From Luidia sarsii (lineage: Eukaryota; Echinodermata; Asteroidea; Paxillosida; Luidiidae), in the NCBI GenBank assembly GCA_949987565.1, contig OX465103.1, positions 22,192,305 through 22,256,304 on the forward strand: a DNA stretch of 64,000 bases, written 5' to 3'. Positions 31,701 through 37,895 of this stretch are shown here, piece after piece. Under the pieces are notes generated by a model. That model saw only the letters and a program-made list of their open reading frames with translations. It did no database searches and was not told the DNA's origin. Positions within the stretch are counted from its first letter, which is position 1; each line of letters starts with the position of its first letter. The position numbers and the translations under genes are program-made.

Positions 31701-32986
31701 GATTTTTCGGAGTTTGCAAGGCCCCTGGTGTTTAACATCTCCTCCTGCGTGCCAATTGTCTCTTGAGAACAGCCATAATGAGACTGCCATTACCTCTTGA
31801 ACAGCCGCAGGAGAACAATGATGTATATGTTCTTGTATATGTACATGTAAATGTAAAGGATGCTGTGATTTTGCAAAAAAATGTAAACATTGGAAGGAGG
31901 CAGGGATGCTCACTGGAGTAATTTTGGAACAGTTCTTGGTTGCGAGTGCCAAAACGCAACCTCCTCCCCCCTTTTTCTCCCCGGAACTGGTCGACCTCTG
32001 CGGTTTCTCTGCAGGCTGAGTCTTGAATTGAACTTAGTTTTTCTGTGGATGTTCTTGTGTGGACAGGAGTAAGTGGACGCTGAGTCTGGCCGCCCAGGTC
32101 CTGCCCATCATTGACCGGTTGTTCTACACCAAGGATGAGGCCATCATGGACGCCAGCGTGGGACTCGTACAGGTCCTCATCAGGAAGTTTGGTGCCGAGA
32201 TAGAGAAGCATCACTCAGGAGGTACAGTAGGTCACTGGGTTTTCCTTCTATTTCCTCTTTTACTTACCAGGTCCTATGCTTCCCTCCTCTCCCTTTCCCT
32301 CCCCTCCCTTCCCCTCCTCCCCTCCCCCTCCCCTCCCCTTCCCTTCATCTCTCATGTGTTGTTGGCATCTCTGAGAGGCAAGATTGTGTCAGTCTTTGGT
32401 TCAGGCTTGAGCTCTGGCCGTACTTCTCATGTCTTATGGAAGTCTGAGGCTGATATCTGAATGCCTAAAACCATGGTCTCAAGACTAGTCTTAGTCTCAA
32501 GACTAGTCTTAGCCTCAATACCAGTCTTTAGACCCAGACTTGAATGTATGAGCTGTCAAGGCATAGGCTTTTTGTCCACACTTTCCCCTGTAGATGCACA
32601 GTTCTCAAAACAGAGCAATAAACCACAGCCTGTAACATCCTGAACATCCTAGCAGGTTAAAACATGAGACTCAGATGAGACCCTTCTATGCTCATTCTCT
32701 AAACAGATTGTATACATGTACGCCGCAAGGATTCTTTGATGGCTAGTGGATTTGGTGCTTTGTTGTGCACACCCTTGCAGGTCTGTTCCGCACAAGGTTC
32801 AGAGACGACTGCCGAACCTGCTTCTTGTGGCTGAGCAAGTTATACAGCCGGGTCAGCGAGCTACTCAAGCGCGATGCGCGGCGGGACGACGACCTAGACA
32901 GCCTGCTGCACCTGTCCCTACTGAGTGCGCTGAGGGAAGCACTGAAGCCATTCAATGGACGGATTTCCAGGGGCATGGCACTCTAG
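1467..32986 (+). CDS. Gene 1: armadillo-like, PP1-docking, con80-like protein (11 exons, 5' end uncertain)
   Basis: Coding exons: 1467-1747, 7816-7917, 9912-10103, 16587-16796, 19148-19295, 21052-21232, 27090-28226, 28934-29996, 30561-30781, 32067-32221, 32781-32986. All introns are GT-AG, phases agree at every junction, and the model gives 1298 residues and a TAG stop. Numbering from the first split codon: residues 1-60 are poly-Thr and Gly/Ser rich. About 60-370 is helical, with armadillo-like repeats clearest at 193-312. Residues 373-1105 are a mostly disordered acidic, Ser/Pro-rich region with SILK at 388-391 and RVTF at 404-407. Residues ~1106-1298 align by eye to the katanin p80 C-terminal (con80) domain. 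SILK plus RVxF is the established bipartite docking pattern for protein phosphatase 1. con80 in katanin binds the p60 ATPase and microtubules. I infer a PP1-targeting, possibly microtubule-associated scaffold. The family name is not recognised. Confidence 0.85.
2395..2700. repeat. Diverged minisatellite, ~60-75 bp unit
   Basis: About five imperfect units, each containing TTTGGTCACCT followed by GGTAGACAAAGGGTTGG and a GACC(C)TGTCTACC segment. Part of each unit is complementary to another part (TGGTAGACA and TGTCTACCA), so units could fold. It lies in the first recognised intron of gene 1. Confidence 0.7.
3508..3655. repeat. Head-to-head dimer of Penelope-type 3' tails
   Basis: The left arm is the reverse complement of the tail (GTTGCAAACTGCTTACTGAC to CAGGATCC). 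The right arm is the tail itself (CTGCCTTTGAGAAAGGTCCT to CCCACTAAATTTTA). The same tail ends the GIY-YIG-coding fragments at 40.6 and 62.7 kb, which ties this palindrome to that retroelement. Confidence 0.7.
3860..3935 (-). repeat. tRNA-derived SINE fragment
   Basis: The minus strand reads AGAAGTCTGGGGTTCAAGTTC, a tRNA B-box, followed by GGTCCAGTCAAGGTTTTTC, the SINE body shared with copies at 9.1, 57.6 and 62.4 kb. Confidence 0.55.
4130..4300. repeat. Palindromic copy of histone-type-hairpin repeat (decayed)
   Basis: The left arm contains GATGACACCATGTAATG and the right arm CACATGGTGTC. The centre right carries GGCTCTTCTCAGAGCT (4239-4254), a decayed form of the family stem-loop. The arrangement matches the better-preserved copy at 24.7-24.9 kb. 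Confidence 0.55.
4950..5260 (-). repeat. tRNA-derived SINE copy
   Basis: The region reads, in minus orientation, through the A-box-like GGGCTGGACAGCTCAGGTGG and into the flanking body with CACCAGTCAGAAGCATCCAGC on the plus strand, as in the 57.7-57.9 kb copy. Confidence 0.55.
6441..6793. mobile_element. Fold-back MITE, TTAA-type target (copy 1)
   Basis: Long inverted repeats begin AGCCGCTTCACACGAGAGCT and end AGCTCTCATGTGCGGCAGCCT. Arms of more than 100 bases include CTATCTGCTGAGC and GACCAATATCTGTCCTGTTTG and their complements. Flanks are TTAA on the left and TTAG on the right. A second copy lies at 8005-8483. Confidence 0.8.
7346..7707. mobile_element. TTAA-flanked MITE, GGGGCT family (copy 1)
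   Basis: Ends are AGGCCCAATACAACATTGGT and ACCAATGTTGTGTAGGGGCT, with TTAA on both sides (7342-7345, 7708-7711). The interior AT-rich core is shared with copies near 18.76-19.12 kb and 59.36-59.81 kb. TTAA duplications fit piggyBac- or Kolobok-type transposition. No transposase is encoded. Confidence 0.8.
7816..7917 (+). CDS. Gene 1 exon: helical segment
   Basis: 34 codons in phase 0 at both ends, bounded by ACCACAG and CAG|GTACGA. The peptide has an amphipathic helix pattern ([16 protein letters not shown]) and sits between a MITE and a fold-back repeat without being disturbed by either. Confidence 0.8.
8005..8483. mobile_element. Fold-back MITE, TTAA-type target (copy 2)
   Basis: Same family as 6441-6793, starting AGGCCGCCGCACACGAGAGC after CTAA and ending GCGGCC before TTAA. 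The central part differs, with a spacer containing AATGAAAGCACACGCTCTG. It sits about 90 bases downstream of gene 1's second recognised exon. Confidence 0.8.
9000..9056 (+). repeat. Penelope-type 3' tail fragment
   Basis: Contains ACAGATCCTGCTAGGATTGG followed by AATGTCAGGCCC, a diverged copy of the tail motif. Confidence 0.55.
9072..9185 (+). repeat. tRNA-derived SINE copy
   Basis: GGCTGGATAGCTCAGATGGA is an A-box and TCGGGTTCAAGTC a B-box, followed by AAAGTTTTCTTTGCCAATTT. Loss of the anticodon arm and the recurring body mark it as a SINE rather than a tRNA gene. Confidence 0.65.
9590..9760 (+). pseudogene. Non-LTR retrotransposon C-terminal zinc-finger fragment
   Basis: In one frame the sequence reads [20 protein letters not shown] followed by [14 protein letters not shown]. 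Many marine-invertebrate LINE ORFs end with such a tail, a CxxC...RIGL type finger after a Pro-Ala-Tyr motif. The finger is cut short, and no reverse transcriptase is present nearby. Assignment is by remembered family pattern. Confidence 0.5.
9912..10103 (+). CDS. Gene 1 exon: acidic linker plus helix
   Basis: 64 codons in phase 0 at both ends, acceptor CACCTCAG and donor CCG|GTAAGT. An acidic, Asn/Asp-rich stretch is followed by [12 protein letters not shown], a hydrophobic helix that leads into the armadillo-like exons. Confidence 0.85.
10135..10320 (-). repeat. Second tRNA-like SINE family (copy 1)
   Basis: The minus strand has TGGTCCAGTGATTAAGACGT and CGTGGGTTCGAATCACACCC, A- and B-box-like. 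The copy shares the downstream GAACACTGAATGCTCAGTGC region and CGAGGT flank with 24.40-24.55 kb. Confidence 0.55.
10357..10470. repeat. Large imperfect hairpin
   Basis: ATGATGTTTGCGTCGAGGAG pairs with CTCCTCAATGCAAACATCAT about 90 bases away, and AATGTAATTC also pairs internally. A shorter relative (TGCGTCGAAAAGAATGTAAT and complement) lies at 24.57-24.62 kb, also directly after the second SINE. Confidence 0.6.
10747..12150. repeat. 1.4 kb GGT-rich satellite with higher-order unit
   Basis: Runs of GGT are broken about 19 times by the phrase GATGGGTG(T/C)GGTAGTGATG(C/G)T at irregular intervals of roughly 50-120 bases. The long open frames across it (poly-Val, poly-Pro, poly-His) exist in three frames and both strands and are products of the repeat. 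The G-rich plus strand could form two-tetrad G-quadruplexes. Confidence 0.95.
12155..12265 (-). repeat. SINE body fragment next to satellite
   Basis: CTTTCCAAAAAGTCAACTAT and GGCACCAGTCAGAACCATTT match the 57.73-57.80 kb SINE body in the same orientation. Confidence 0.5.
12770..13045 (+). repeat. Degenerate tandem repeat around TTGGCCATGAGTAC
   Basis: Six to eight loose units with the core (C)TTGGCCATTGAGTACATGTG / CTTGCCCATGAGTAC. The same phrase recurs at 16.01-16.06 kb. Confidence 0.55.
13365..13555 (+). repeat. C-rich polypyrimidine tract
   Basis: Repeated CCCCTCCCAT then CTCGCCTTGCCTCACC and CTCCCT units. No gene is present despite the open frames. Confidence 0.8.
14810..15065. repeat. 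Inverted-repeat-rich region, possible decayed element
   Basis: Contains a tandem ACGGAGACCGGTCT pair, the self-complementary GGTCTATATAGACC, and complementary pieces GTCTGAATGG / GTCTGGACGG. Ends cannot be set. Confidence 0.35.
15285..15395 (+). repeat. Penelope-type 3' tail fragment
   Basis: Contains CTGCCTTTGAAAAAGGTCCT, a hairpin, then TGAAACATCGGGCCCAGG and AGTCAATATAAGCAGTTTGC, in the same order as the intact tail at 41.03-41.14 kb. Confidence 0.6.
15460..15924. mobile_element. CACTATG-ended MITE (copy 1)
   Basis: Inverted termini of about 60 bases begin CACTATGAAC and end GTTCATAGTG, flanked by TGA on both sides (15457-15459, 15925-15927). A CACTA-like tip with 3-bp duplication fits the CACTA/EnSpm superfamily. 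The second copy, 22477-22929, has the same TGA flanks. Confidence 0.8.
16587..16796 (+). CDS. Gene 1 exon: armadillo-like helices
   Basis: 70 codons in phase 0 at both ends, acceptor CTGTCAG and donor AAG|GTCAGT. The sequence is a regular chain of hydrophobic helices ([36 protein letters not shown]) of the spacing seen in armadillo/HEAT solenoids. GC content is far above the flanking intron. Confidence 0.85.
16862..17345 (+). repeat. Degenerate AACCATA / ACACCAA tandem tract
   Basis: About 480 bases of loosely repeated CAACCATA, ACACCAA and GCACCAA phrases. It begins 66 bases downstream of a gene 1 donor, with no coding signal. Confidence 0.6.
17925..18115 (+). repeat. ~21-bp tandem repeat, ACTTGGCCA(C/G)CAAAA core
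   Basis: About nine imperfect units of the form CACTTGGCCACCAAAACATT, the last two nearly identical. Periodicity decays toward the left end. Confidence 0.8.
18340..18560. repeat. Head-to-head Penelope-tail dimer plus extra tail
   Basis: TTGACATTTCAATCCGAGCA is followed by AGAAAGGTCCTGCTAGGTTT, the inverted pair. A third diverged arm around 18450-18560 ends with the GTTGCAAACTG-type phrase. Confidence 0.55.
18760..19115. mobile_element. TTAA-type MITE, GGGGCT family (copy 2, left end lost)
   Basis: The body matches 7346-7707 (GAGGTCAAAGAATAGCATCC, CGCCAACCGACTCTCGACAA). The right end GGGGGCT is followed by TTAA at 19116-19119. The left terminus is missing or diverged. It stops about 30 bases before a gene 1 exon. 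Confidence 0.75.
19148..19295 (+). CDS. Gene 1 exon: armadillo repeat
   Basis: Begins in phase 0 after GCTACAG and ends one base into a codon at CAAG|GTACGT. The pattern [12 protein letters not shown]...[14 protein letters not shown] is the clearest armadillo-like repeat in the protein. The exon lies immediately after a TTAA-type MITE whose right end stops about 28 bases before the acceptor. Confidence 0.85.
19350..19460. repeat. Decayed Penelope-type tail
   Basis: TTCCTGCTACGCTGCTAGGA, GCGAAATGTCAGGCCTTCTA and TTTAGTCAGTAATTGATTTA keep the order of the tail family. Confidence 0.45.
20755..20900 (+). repeat. Half copy of fold-back repeat with exact histone-type stem-loop
   Basis: 20790-20805 reads GGCTCTTTTCAGAGCC followed by ACACTCC. 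Then come CATCTCACAAGAGGTGCATG and GTGTCATTGCAAACCTTCC, and a second GCACCATGCAAACCTTCC. The last part recurs at 50.69-50.75 kb. Confidence 0.75.
21052..21232 (+). CDS. Gene 1 exon: end of helical region
   Basis: Acceptor GTGCCAG and donor CCAAG|GTAGGA, with phase 1 in and phase 2 out, matching both neighbours. It encodes a charged helix ([20 protein letters not shown]) and then a second helix ending FGYHSPSPR, the start of the Ser/Pro-rich middle region. Confidence 0.85.
21838..22030. repeat. Best-preserved head-to-head Penelope-tail dimer
   Basis: The left arm runs GGTGATATACAAAAATGTTG to CTTTCTCAAAGGCAGAG and the right arm from CTGCCTTTGAGAAAGGTCCT to CCCACTAAATTTTAGAT. The centre is a short AGTGAAAGGTCTCT spacer. 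It is embedded in an ATA/ATT microsatellite, which hides any target duplication. Confidence 0.8.
22477..22929. mobile_element. CACTATG-ended MITE (copy 2)
   Basis: Same family and ends as 15460-15924, flanked by TGA at 22474-22476 and 22930-22932. The internal region (CAGTAGGGACCACCAGCC and neighbours) is closely conserved with copy 1. Confidence 0.8.
24395..24625 (-). repeat. Second tRNA-like SINE family (copy 2) with hairpin
   Basis: Shares GATAAACACTGAGTGCTCAG, CGAATTCTAGTACGGACGTC and CCACTGGACCACCGAGC with 10.13-10.32 kb. It is followed by the TGCGTCGAAAAGAATGTAAT hairpin. Confidence 0.6.
24680..24900. repeat. Palindromic repeat carrying histone-type stem-loops on both arms
   Basis: The left arm has TGACACCATGTACATC, then 24723-24738 (reverse complement GGCTCTTTTCAGAGTC), then AACTCAACGTTTC. 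The right arm has GAAACGTTGAGTTGCC, then 24825-24840 GGCTCTTTTCAGAGCC and ACACTCCATCTCATGAGAG, then GTGGTGTCAACAGAAGC. About 85 bases of spacer lie between the arms. Confidence 0.8.
25391..26178 (+). repeat. Pentanucleotide satellite, CCCTG grading to CCCCT
   Basis: The left ~70 bases are pure CCCTG, the middle ~460 bases mix CCCTG and CCCCT (with rare CCCTT), and the right ~250 bases are about 50 pure CCCCT units. Long open frames through it on both strands are repeat artefacts. Confidence 0.95.
26605..26955 (+). repeat. 21-bp tandem repeat (AGGCAATGACCAGGGGCACC)
   Basis: About 16 units of 21 bases with few substitutions. Because 21 is a multiple of three, both strands stay open and give seven-residue repeats (for example GTEAMTR). 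It lies about 130 bases upstream of a large gene 1 exon, but no splice signal or start supports translation. Confidence 0.9.
27090..28226 (+). CDS. Gene 1 exon: disordered region with SILK and RVTF motifs
   Basis: 1137 bases, very GC-rich, acceptor AACCCAG and donor GGACAG|GTACTT. SILK is at 27136-27147 and RVTF at 27184-27195, 12 residues apart with SILK first. Between them lies SPDSPR, a likely proline-directed phosphorylation site. The rest is acidic and low complexity (Ser-Asn and Glu-Asp runs), with one more ordered block, [24 protein letters not shown] and RVxF are known PP1 surface-docking motifs; binding by this protein is inferred. Confidence 0.9.
28385..28560. repeat. Head-to-head Penelope-tail dimer in intron
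   Basis: AATGTTGCAAACTGCTTCCT to CTTTCTCAAAGGCAGAAAC, then TTGAGAAAGGTCCTGCTAGG to CGAAACGTCAGACCC. It occupies the 707-base intron between the two largest gene 1 exons. Confidence 0.7.
28605..28675 (-). repeat. SINE fragment
   Basis: GACGGGGACTTGAACCCGAG and CTCTGGTTTTGGATACCAGC match the minus-oriented tRNA-like part of the first SINE family. Confidence 0.5.
28934..29996 (+). CDS. Gene 1 exon: Ser/Pro-rich region with proline and tyrosine motifs
   Basis: 1063 bases, acceptor TTGGACAG and donor GAG|GTGAGC, phase 2 in and phase 0 out. It encodes a helical start ([16 protein letters not shown]), runs of Ser, Ala and Glu, a polyproline SH3-type motif [13 protein letters not shown], and [20 protein letters not shown] with several acidic-context tyrosines. 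It opens with the same bases that end the previous exon (see findings). Confidence 0.9.
30120..30345. repeat. Diverged Penelope-tail dimer and extra arm
   Basis: GGTGGGTCTGATGTTTAGAT, CAGGACCATTCTCAAAGGCA, AAATGTCAGGCCCTGTACAT and a third TAGGTCCTGCAGGGATTGTA fragment, all related to the 3' tail. Confidence 0.55.
30561..30781 (+). CDS. Gene 1 exon: start of con80-like domain
   Basis: Acceptor CTACGCAG, donor GAGGA|GTAAGT, phase 0 in and phase 2 out. The peptide has hydrophobic helices ([21 protein letters not shown], then [15 protein letters not shown]). The second half aligns with the region of katanin p80 just before its conserved LDLCT...LPQI helix. Confidence 0.85.
30826..31065 (-). repeat. 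tRNA-derived SINE copy
   Basis: Minus-oriented. GAAAACTTTGACCGAACCGG, then GAGCTATCCATCCCTTAGAT, then the 5' body with CATTATATCTCCAGGGATCG, collinear with 57.64-57.93 kb. Confidence 0.6.
32067..32221 (+). CDS. Gene 1 exon: con80-like core helices
   Basis: Acceptor GTGGACAG and donor GGAG|GTACAG; phases fit both neighbours. [19 protein letters not shown] followed by [13 protein letters not shown] has the layout of katanin p80 con80 helices (W-x-LDLC...LPQI, then LKLILQRF in the human protein). Confidence 0.85.
32280..32348 (+). repeat. C/T-rich tract
   Basis: CTCCCTTTCCCTCCCCTCC-type polypyrimidine run in a gene 1 intron. Confidence 0.8.
32476..32532. repeat. Tandem palindromic 18-mer
   Basis: TCTCAAGACTAGTCTTAG occurs twice in a row and a third diverged time. 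AAGACTAGTCTT is a perfect palindrome. Confidence 0.75.
32781..32986 (+). CDS. Gene 1 terminal exon: con80-like C-terminus and stop
   Basis: Acceptor CCTTGCAG; 67 codons then TAG at 32984-32986. [20 protein letters not shown] matches the spacing of the katanin p80 block with R, two residues, K-C-R-x-C, then hydrophobics. The last helix, [14 protein letters not shown], parallels the final helix of con80. Confidence 0.85.
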
Positions 32987-34310
32987 AGGGTATGGACGAA
33001 GGATCGGGAGTGTCTTGGGAGAAGTGGGATGTGGTAAAGACAATACAAGTTGGGATACGAGTATGGGAGGTCACTCCCAAGTCCCCCACTGGGCCTTGAA
33101 CCCTCAGATATCATAGAGGTGCTCTGAGGTGAATGGATGGAGAAGGACAATGAGAGGTTATTGTATACAGAAGAATGCCGCAGAGAAGTTTTAGAGGGGT
33201 ATTAAAAAAGCTGAAAACGTCGGCTTCTGGATGATACAAGGCATGTCTCAGAACTTCGCAACAGGAGGCCCCACAAGCCATTTCAATGACTGGAATATCA
33301 CGAGAGATGGCTCTCTAAGTGTACCGGGTCACTGAGGGAAGTTGGATGTGTTAAGCCGAAGAACAACAGCTCCAGTACAAAAAGGTGGCTCCTCAGGTCA
33401 CAGTGCTTGGAGGTCACTGCCTCGAGCCCTTCAGTGGCGGGATATCAGAGTGGATCTCACTTTGTAGGGACGGAATATTTTGCCAATGCTTTGGGGATAA
33501 GTCGGATTTTGTAAGTCAGCGAAGACAGCCCGGATCATTACCAGACTAAAAACTGTTAACTGTCAACTGTGCTTATCCCTCTCAAGTTATATCAACGAGA
33601 CAATTCAGCTTTAGCAAGATGCGGCTCTGTTTGTATTTTGGGTCTAGGAAAGGGTAGTTGAATACAAGGCAAATGCACTCAACTGATCATGTCCTGAATT
33701 ATTAAGAAATGTTGCAACCAAAATGCTGACTTTGCTGATTAAAAGTACACGCATCTCGAAGCGTTTAGACAGCTTGTCATTTCAACCCTTGCAGGACCTT
33801 TCTCAAGAAAGACAGACAGCCAGTCATAACTGTCTGCAAGAGGAGAGACAGTTATGGTCGGCAATCATTTCTCAGCCAAGGAAGCTTTCCCGGTTGGCAG
33901 ATGTTTATGTTTAAGTAACTCAGCAAAGTTAGAGCTGGGTACCGAAGTCGAGACAAGCCCTCCAGGATGGGAGGTGTTATAGGGAGGGCTGGGACAGTCG
34001 TTAACTAGTCAAATGGATCTCCAGGGTGAAAACCACGCCCAGTAAATCAGTCGATAAAATTCCAGCTGCTTGGGGAGATCCACCAGAGCATTACCCGATG
34101 GACATTTCAAGAAAGGAAATACAAAAAGAGTGATACGGAAAGGGTTGAGAGCAGAATCCTGGCGGTGCGTCACCCTCATGGGAGACATTTTGTGTGGTTT
34201 GTATGGGCAGGAAGGCAGGCCATGTGCCGGCAATGTCACATTGTTATGATGCATGTGCTGATGAGATAAGTCATTGTTCCAAGTCTCCAATAAAGGCTAA
34301 CGCCCTGCCT
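32987..34310 (+). other. Likely 3' UTR of gene 1
   Basis: The sequence after the stop has no exon-like block and includes a decayed Penelope-type tail near 33780-33810. An AATAAA at 34289-34294 is the first good polyadenylation signal. A longer UTR reaching the AT-rich tract at 36.8-37.4 kb cannot be excluded. Confidence 0.45.
34289..34294 (+). promoter_or_regulatory. Candidate polyadenylation signal of gene 1
   Basis: Canonical AATAAA about 1.3 kb downstream of the stop codon. No closer canonical signal was seen. Confidence 0.4.
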
Positions 34311-34534
34311 GAACTTAGTTAGTTACTGGGCCGGTACATAAAGGCAGCCAATGCATTGTAAAAAGGAGCAAAGAAAATGATTCGCTTGAATTGTATCAAT
34401 CTCTTTCTTCTCTTTTGAAGGGAAGGAAATCAATTTTGCGAGTTCTTCACTACTCGGTTAAAGACATGTAAAGATTATGCATTCCCAGATTTGTTAGAGA
34501 TTATTTTTTTGTCTAATATTTCTGACTGGCAGCC

Positions 34535-34650
34535 CCACCCAGTCAAAGATAAGGTGACTATTTTTGGAGACTGCCATCTAAGAGTTGGATAGGTTAGACG
34601 GTAAGAGGGCTTGTATGCACAATCAGAGGTCTCTGTTTTTTGTTTACATT
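34535..34650 (+). repeat. Decayed tRNA-derived SINE
   Basis: GACTGCCATCTAAGAGTTGG, ATAGGTTAGACGGTAAGAGG and CAATCAGAGGTCTCTG follow the SINE order with many substitutions. Confidence 0.5.
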
Positions 34651-35164
34651 TTTCAACAAATTACTAAGAAATTCCCAGTCAGTTTGTCCTTTCCTTAGTG
34701 TGATTTTTAGCGGTTTACTTTGAAAAGCTTGGGTCCTTTTGTCGTCTTTCCTAATGGCAGAGAGTCTCTGAATATATGAATCCAAAAGCGTCACATGGTT
34801 GAGCTGTTTTGTTGCTGTTGAAACAAGTATGGACATCTCGTTGTAAGGACATGTAGACAACACCGTTTATTGCTGGCCGTCCTGTCTGCGTTTAACAGGA
34901 CCCTCTGCTTTGTGCGTTTCTCATTTTGTGCACAGTACAGTTGCCGTCCATTCTTGTCAACTTTTGTTGACATCGGACAGACAGCGTTCTATCCAAGTTG
35001 CCTCTCATTTCGATATGCTTTGTAGACATTTGGCAAGCCGATGAATGTCTACTGCCCATTTTTTTATTTGCTGCACTAATTTGCCTTCCATCTGAATAAT
35101 AACTGATTTTCCAAGCAGCCATCTTGTCATCAGGTTGGATGGAGGTTGTACCATCTAGTTACAG

Positions 35165-35240
35165 GGTTGCTCGTAGTGTGGTTCTGAGCAGAACCGAAGG
35201 GTTTTACTCGACGTTTGGAACAGTGTGCATTTTCAGCAGG
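35165..35240 (-). repeat. Decayed histone-type-hairpin repeat
   Basis: 35180-35195 reads GGTTCTGAGCAGAACC within AGTGTGGTTCTGAGCAGAAC and CTCGACGTTTGGAAC. The stem is intact and the loop altered. Confidence 0.45.
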
Positions 35241-35999
35241 AGGACGAACAGAAGAAGACTTCTCATAACTCGTACTAAACTCCCTCCCTTTGATTGATTC
35301 GCCACATATTTGACAAGCTCTTTTTTTATAGACCTGCCGCTCACTCTTAAATGTACCGTTCTCATTCGCCGTCCAAATTTTAGGATTTTAGCCTATAATT
35401 TATAGTTGACAAGCAGACGTCCTGTGTGTTACATGCAGGTATACGCCGTACATTATATGGGATTAGAACCACACGTACGCTTTGTGATATATGATTTAAT
35501 GCGCCGATGGAATGTCTGGACGCCATGTTTCGCACATTGCTCAAGTGGGTCATGTTTTAGTCATAGGTCGAGCCAGCCAAGGTTGACCTCGTCGGCCTCG
35601 TAGGCAGGGATGGAGGGGGGGGTGAGGGCGTCAGACCGCCCAAATCCAGGGGTTGATCCAGGGGCGCCTGTAATGATGAAGGGGATTCTAATTGGGAGAG
35701 GAAATGTTACTTGGAGTGCACCCGCATGCAACATGTTGTACACTCGGAGACAACACAAATCCCTCTTTCATATCGGCACTTTTTGTTCTTGCTCCGCAAC
35801 TCAGGCGTTTTCTTGCTTACACTTTAAGTGCTCCAGGAATGTGGAGATCCATCGCTGTTCTCTGCCACCCTCATGGCCTCACGCAGCTCCTAAGCCCTGT
35901 GCACTATCGTCTCGCCAGCATTTTCTGTCTACCTCTCTATCTCTCTCTGCCCCCTTTAATTCTCATTAAATAGTGTCCAATTTTACCCTAATATCAACT

Positions 36000-36330
36000 C
36001 TGTGGTCTGTTTCTTTGTCTCTCCCTCTATCTGTCCGTCTGTCTTTTTTCATGTCTCTGTCTGGCTGTCTGGCTGTCTCACTGACTCTCTAGTTATGATG
36101 TCCCTGTCTCTCTGTCTCTCGGTCTCTGTCTCTCTGTGTCACTGTGTTTCTGTCTCTGTCTCTGTCTCTGTCTCTGTCTTTGTCTGACTACGGTCTGTCT
36201 AGTTCTATCTTTCTGTCTCTCTGTCTCTCTGTCTGTCTCACCGTCTGTGTTTCTCTCTTTGAATCTCTGTTTCGCCGTCTTTCTGTCTCTGTTTCTCTCC
36301 GGTCTCTCGTCTCTATCTCAGTTTTCGTTT
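36000..36330 (+). repeat. CTGT/CTCTGT microsatellite-like tract
   Basis: Dense GTCTCTGTCTGTCTC repetition over about 330 bases. No gene is present despite Ser/Val/Cys-rich open frames. Confidence 0.85.
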
Positions 36331-36779
36331 GGTTGAGCTCCTGAGGAAGTGACTCAGGTGTTTCCCTTCTTAACGTTTGCCACTTGAACGTATAGTTATT
36401 CAGGCCACCATAGCCTAAGGGACTAATCCTAGCCTAAGGCCAAATGCAGCAGTTCGGGCATCAGACTTGAGTCTGGACTGTCTCTCACTCCATTCTTTCC
36501 TCGCACACCCCTCTTCTCCCACCCCTTATATTTTATCCCTAGGTTGGGTGTCAGTCACATTAGCCCTGCCAATTTCCATGGGGGAAATTTATCATTGAAT
36601 TTGGAATGATTTGGTAGTTCATTTTTAAAAGCAACTGTGACTGAAAGCATGGAGGAATAAGGAGATCCTCCATGCTGAAAGAGCCATCAGTGGATATTCC
36701 ACTTAGTAAAAAAAGTTTTTCCTAAATATTCTGCAGGTCCTCCCACGAAATATTGGTCACATGTTAGTTTCGTTTTTGA

Positions 36780-37420
36780 GTGATCAAGCTTCTTATAAGT
36801 GTTCCGTAAAACTACTTTTTGTTTTGTTTAGATGAGAATAGATTGGTGTGGTTTGTATCAGCGCCATGATATTAAGAAGTTACCTGTCCATTGATCGAAT
36901 ATCTAACCCGTCAAATATTTATGAAGAAATTCAACTTCGGACATTTTGGTCGAACCATTTAATTTTGGAATGTGTCACGTGTATATAAACTCTGAAATAG
37001 TGATTTAAACAAAGATTTATAAATTGTGTAAATATACAAAGGAATTTATTTGTATAAAAAAGCAAATTAATGTATCTTTTGGATGGTATGAAATTAATGT
37101 AATTATACGTGTACTTATCTAATTATAAGGAAAATGTATCAATGCCTTCGAATTGTTCATTATAGGCTCATAAATAATGAGTTTGTTTTTAGTTTACGTA
37201 ATTAATTATCGCGCAGTGTGCGTTGTGGCTCAACTCTTAACTTTGTTTCCATTTCTATTTCATATTGCTAAAATTTTGATCGTCTCCTATTGCAGTGATG
37301 TATGTATAGACAGGAAATGTAATGCTTCAATGTAATGAATGGATGAGTAAGGTTGTAAGTATCGGATTGGGGGTGCCCATCATTTTGAGAAATTTTGTCG
37401 ATTTTTTTTTTTTTCAGAAA
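36780..37420. other. AT-rich tract, no gene seen
   Basis: AT-rich sequence with several AATTAAT/ATAAATAA phrases. It could be the distal 3' UTR of gene 1 but has no canonical AATAAA in the clear, and no exon-like block. Confidence 0.3.
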
Positions 37421-37654
37421 TGGAGAAAATGAAATGTGTTTGCTTTATGTAAGCGTTCCGTTGGTCTATGGTACTGTTGCATTTTGACTGGTTACGAATG
37501 ATCACATGTGACCTTTGGGTCCTCCTAGGACCCCTTTGAACTTGAAGGCTATAGGGCGTGGTCGGAAGCCTGGGCTAGGGCTAAGGCTCACGCTTCACCT
37601 CCTTCACAGTTTGTGGGGTTGTTGTTTTTATTGGAAAGGTAGTATAAAAATCTT

Positions 37655-37790
37655 GCTAACTGCTTACTGTGTAAAGTAACCAAAATATTACAATTCCCAA
37701 ACTTGTTGACGGTTCGATCCGCGCAGGACCTCCCTCAGGCATTTCTGGCAGGCAGCCTCTGAAAAACGTTGGCGTTGAAAATGTAGCTTT
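37655..37790. repeat. Decayed Penelope-type tail
   Basis: AAAATCTTGCTAACTGCTTA, TAAAGTAACCAAAATATTAC, GACGGTTCGATCCGCGCAGG and ACCTCCCTCAGG keep the order of the inverted tail. Confidence 0.5.
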
Positions 37791-37895
37791 CATATTACAA
37801 ATCTGCGGCCTACGTGACTGTATAGATGGAAGAAAGGCCTGTTTCAGAACTTTGCTTCACGTGTGACTTTGGCTAATTCTGAATTCGTTTTACGG

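Noticed and set aside
36000..36344. Cys/Ser/Val-rich membrane-like small proteins
   Set aside because: The frames come from CTGT repeats.
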